Part shown: piece after piece, positions 63,211-64,000 of the stretch
Numbering within the stretch: position 1 is the stretch's first letter
Layout of the letters: each line of letters opens with the position of its first letter
NCBI RefSeq assembly: GCF_016745095.1
Contig: NZ_CP067087.1
Location: forward strand, 748,501 to 812,500
Reading direction: 5' to 3'
DNA from: Croceicoccus sp. YJ47
Lineage (GTDB): Bacteria; Pseudomonadota; Alphaproteobacteria; Sphingomonadales; Sphingomonadaceae
Length of the DNA stretch: 64,000 nucleotides
Notes under the pieces: generated by a model
The model's input: only the letters and a program-made list of their open reading frames with translations
What the model was told of the DNA's origin: nothing
Databases searched by the model: none
Made by a program: the position numbers and the translations under genes

Positions 63211-63819
63211 TCAAAGCGGCTTGCGCGCCCGCAACGCCTGCGCCAGCGTCCCTTCGTCGAGATAGTCGAGCTCGCCGCCCACCGGCAGACCGTGGGCAAG
63301 CTGCGTCACGCGCACGGGCCGCCCCTCCAGCCGCTCGGCAATGTAATGCGCGGTCGTCTGCCCCTCGAGCGTGGCATTCATGGCGAGCACGACCTCGTCC
63401 ACCCGCACGCCGTCCACACCGTCGCCATCCACGCGGTCGAGCAGCGCGCCGATGGACAGATCCTCCGGCCGCACCCCGTCGAGCGCCGACAATCGCCCGC
63501 CCAGCACGTGATAGCGCCCCGGAAACAGCCGCGCCCGGTCCAGCGCCCACAGATCGGCGACATCCTCCACGACACAGATGCTGGACGCATCGCGGCGCGG
63601 ATCGGCGCAGATACCGCAAGGGTTGCGCGTATCGACATTCCCGCAGACCGTACATTCGACGAGCGTTTCGCGCACCGTCGTAAGGCTGTTCAGCAAATCG
63701 ACGAGCGCGGTTTCGCGCCGTTTCACCAGCCACAGAACCGCCCGCCGCGCCGAACGCGGGCCCAGCCCCGGCAGCCGGGCGAGCGCGCCGGCCAATGCCT
63801 CGATCTCTTGCGATGCCAT
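63211..63819 (-). CDS. recR: Recombination mediator protein RecR
   Basis: 202-residue RecFOR-pathway protein that loads RecA at gaps. An N-terminal helix-hairpin-helix ([17 protein letters not shown]), a four-Cys zinc site (C56, C59, C68, C71 in [16 protein letters not shown]), and a Toprim-like domain ([12 protein letters not shown]) are complete. Divergent from fmt. Confidence 0.96.
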   Translation of the reverse strand: MASQEIEALAGALARLPGLGPRSARRAVLWLVKRRETALVDLLNSLTTVRETLVECTVCGNVDTRNPCGICADPRRDASSICVVEDVADLWALDRARLFPGRYHVLGGRLSALDGVRPEDLSIGALLDRVDGDGVDGVRVDEVVLAMNATLEGQTTAHYIAERLEGRPVRVTQLAHGLPVGGELDYLDEGTLAQALRARKPL

Positions 63820-63863
63820 GTGGGGGCAGATAGGGACTGCCCCCGGTGATAGGAAGACACAAC

Positions 63864-64000
63864 ATGCGCGTCATATTCATGGGCACCCCGCAATTCTCCG
63901 TTCCCACGCTGGAGGCGGTGATCGCGGCCGGGCACGAGGTGATCGCCGCCTATTCGCAGCCGCCACGCCGCGCGGGCCGGGGCAAGAAGCTGCAAGCCTC
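63864..64000 (+). CDS. fmt: Methionyl-tRNA formyltransferase, 5' part (cut by window)
   Basis: First 45 codons of Fmt, which formylates Met-tRNAi. The N terminus [19 protein letters not shown] and [13 protein letters not shown] are diagnostic. The ATG at 63864 is preceded by AGGAAG. The gene continues beyond base 64000. Confidence 0.95.
   Translation, partial: MRVIFMGTPQFSVPTLEAVIAAGHEVIAAYSQPPRRAGRGKKLQA

Overview
The window is chromosomal DNA of a GC-rich alphaproteobacterium, most likely of the order Sphingomonadales (Erythrobacteraceae or Sphingomonadaceae). Supporting features are the chvI-chvG-hprK-rapZ-EIIA-HPr block divergent from pckA, a short HprK, a ChpT phosphotransferase, a TIGR02001 outer-membrane protein, an Alph_Pro_TM/TauE pair and an rluD-rpoH pair. 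This placement is inferred from gene content only.

Layout. 1-5.5 kb: 3' end of valS, queE, a HerA-like ATPase, and an Alph_Pro_TM protein with a TauE/SafE exporter. 5.6-19.1 kb: an nfrB/nfrA-like exopolysaccharide locus interrupted by a 10.88-kb integrated element. 19.3-26.6 kb: nhaA, glyoxalase, TIGR02001 porin-like protein, a phosphatase, rnpB, an amidase, chpT and ppx. 26.7-35.2 kb: ppk, an LpxH-like/glycosyltransferase pair, JAB protease, rluD, rpoH, map with a ParD-like gene, and mtgA. 35.3-45.1 kb: TonB receptor, CDF exporter, clpX, clpP, a lipoprotein amidase, trigger factor and tRNA-Leu. 45.3-53 kb: sppA, pyrB with a pseudo-dihydroorotase, sulP with a universal stress protein, and small proteins. 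53-60.4 kb: pckA and the ChvGI/PTS-Ntr-like regulatory cluster, then a TrmH-type methylase. 60.4-64 kb: rmuC, a Cys-rich copper protein, def, recR and the 5' end of fmt.

The main discovery candidate is the element at 7597-18482. It encodes a tyrosine integrase, an AlpA/excisionase-like protein, a primase-helicase, an HNH nuclease, a large terminase, and an HK97-type capsid, protease, portal and gp6-like connector. It has no tail, lysis or recognisable small-terminase gene. This composition matches capsid-forming phage-inducible chromosomal islands (cf-PICIs), satellites that build their own heads and take tails from a helper phage, rather than a complete prophage. It has direct 7-bp att cores, three short motifs repeated in the same order in both att arms, and a candidate origin inside the primase gene (hairpin, 16-bp AT-only tract and eight helically phased iterons). 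Its leftward genes form two tightly overlapping runs. The second starts with a MerR-like regulator preceded by large dyads and runs without gaps through capsid genes into excisionase and integrase.

The island sits inside a homologue of nfrB, the inner-membrane glycosyltransferase of a system that in E. coli is the phage N4 receptor. Removing it on paper restores a 479-codon reading frame in frame. The adjacent nfrA-like gene carries a frameshift, so the glycan system appears inactive in this strain.
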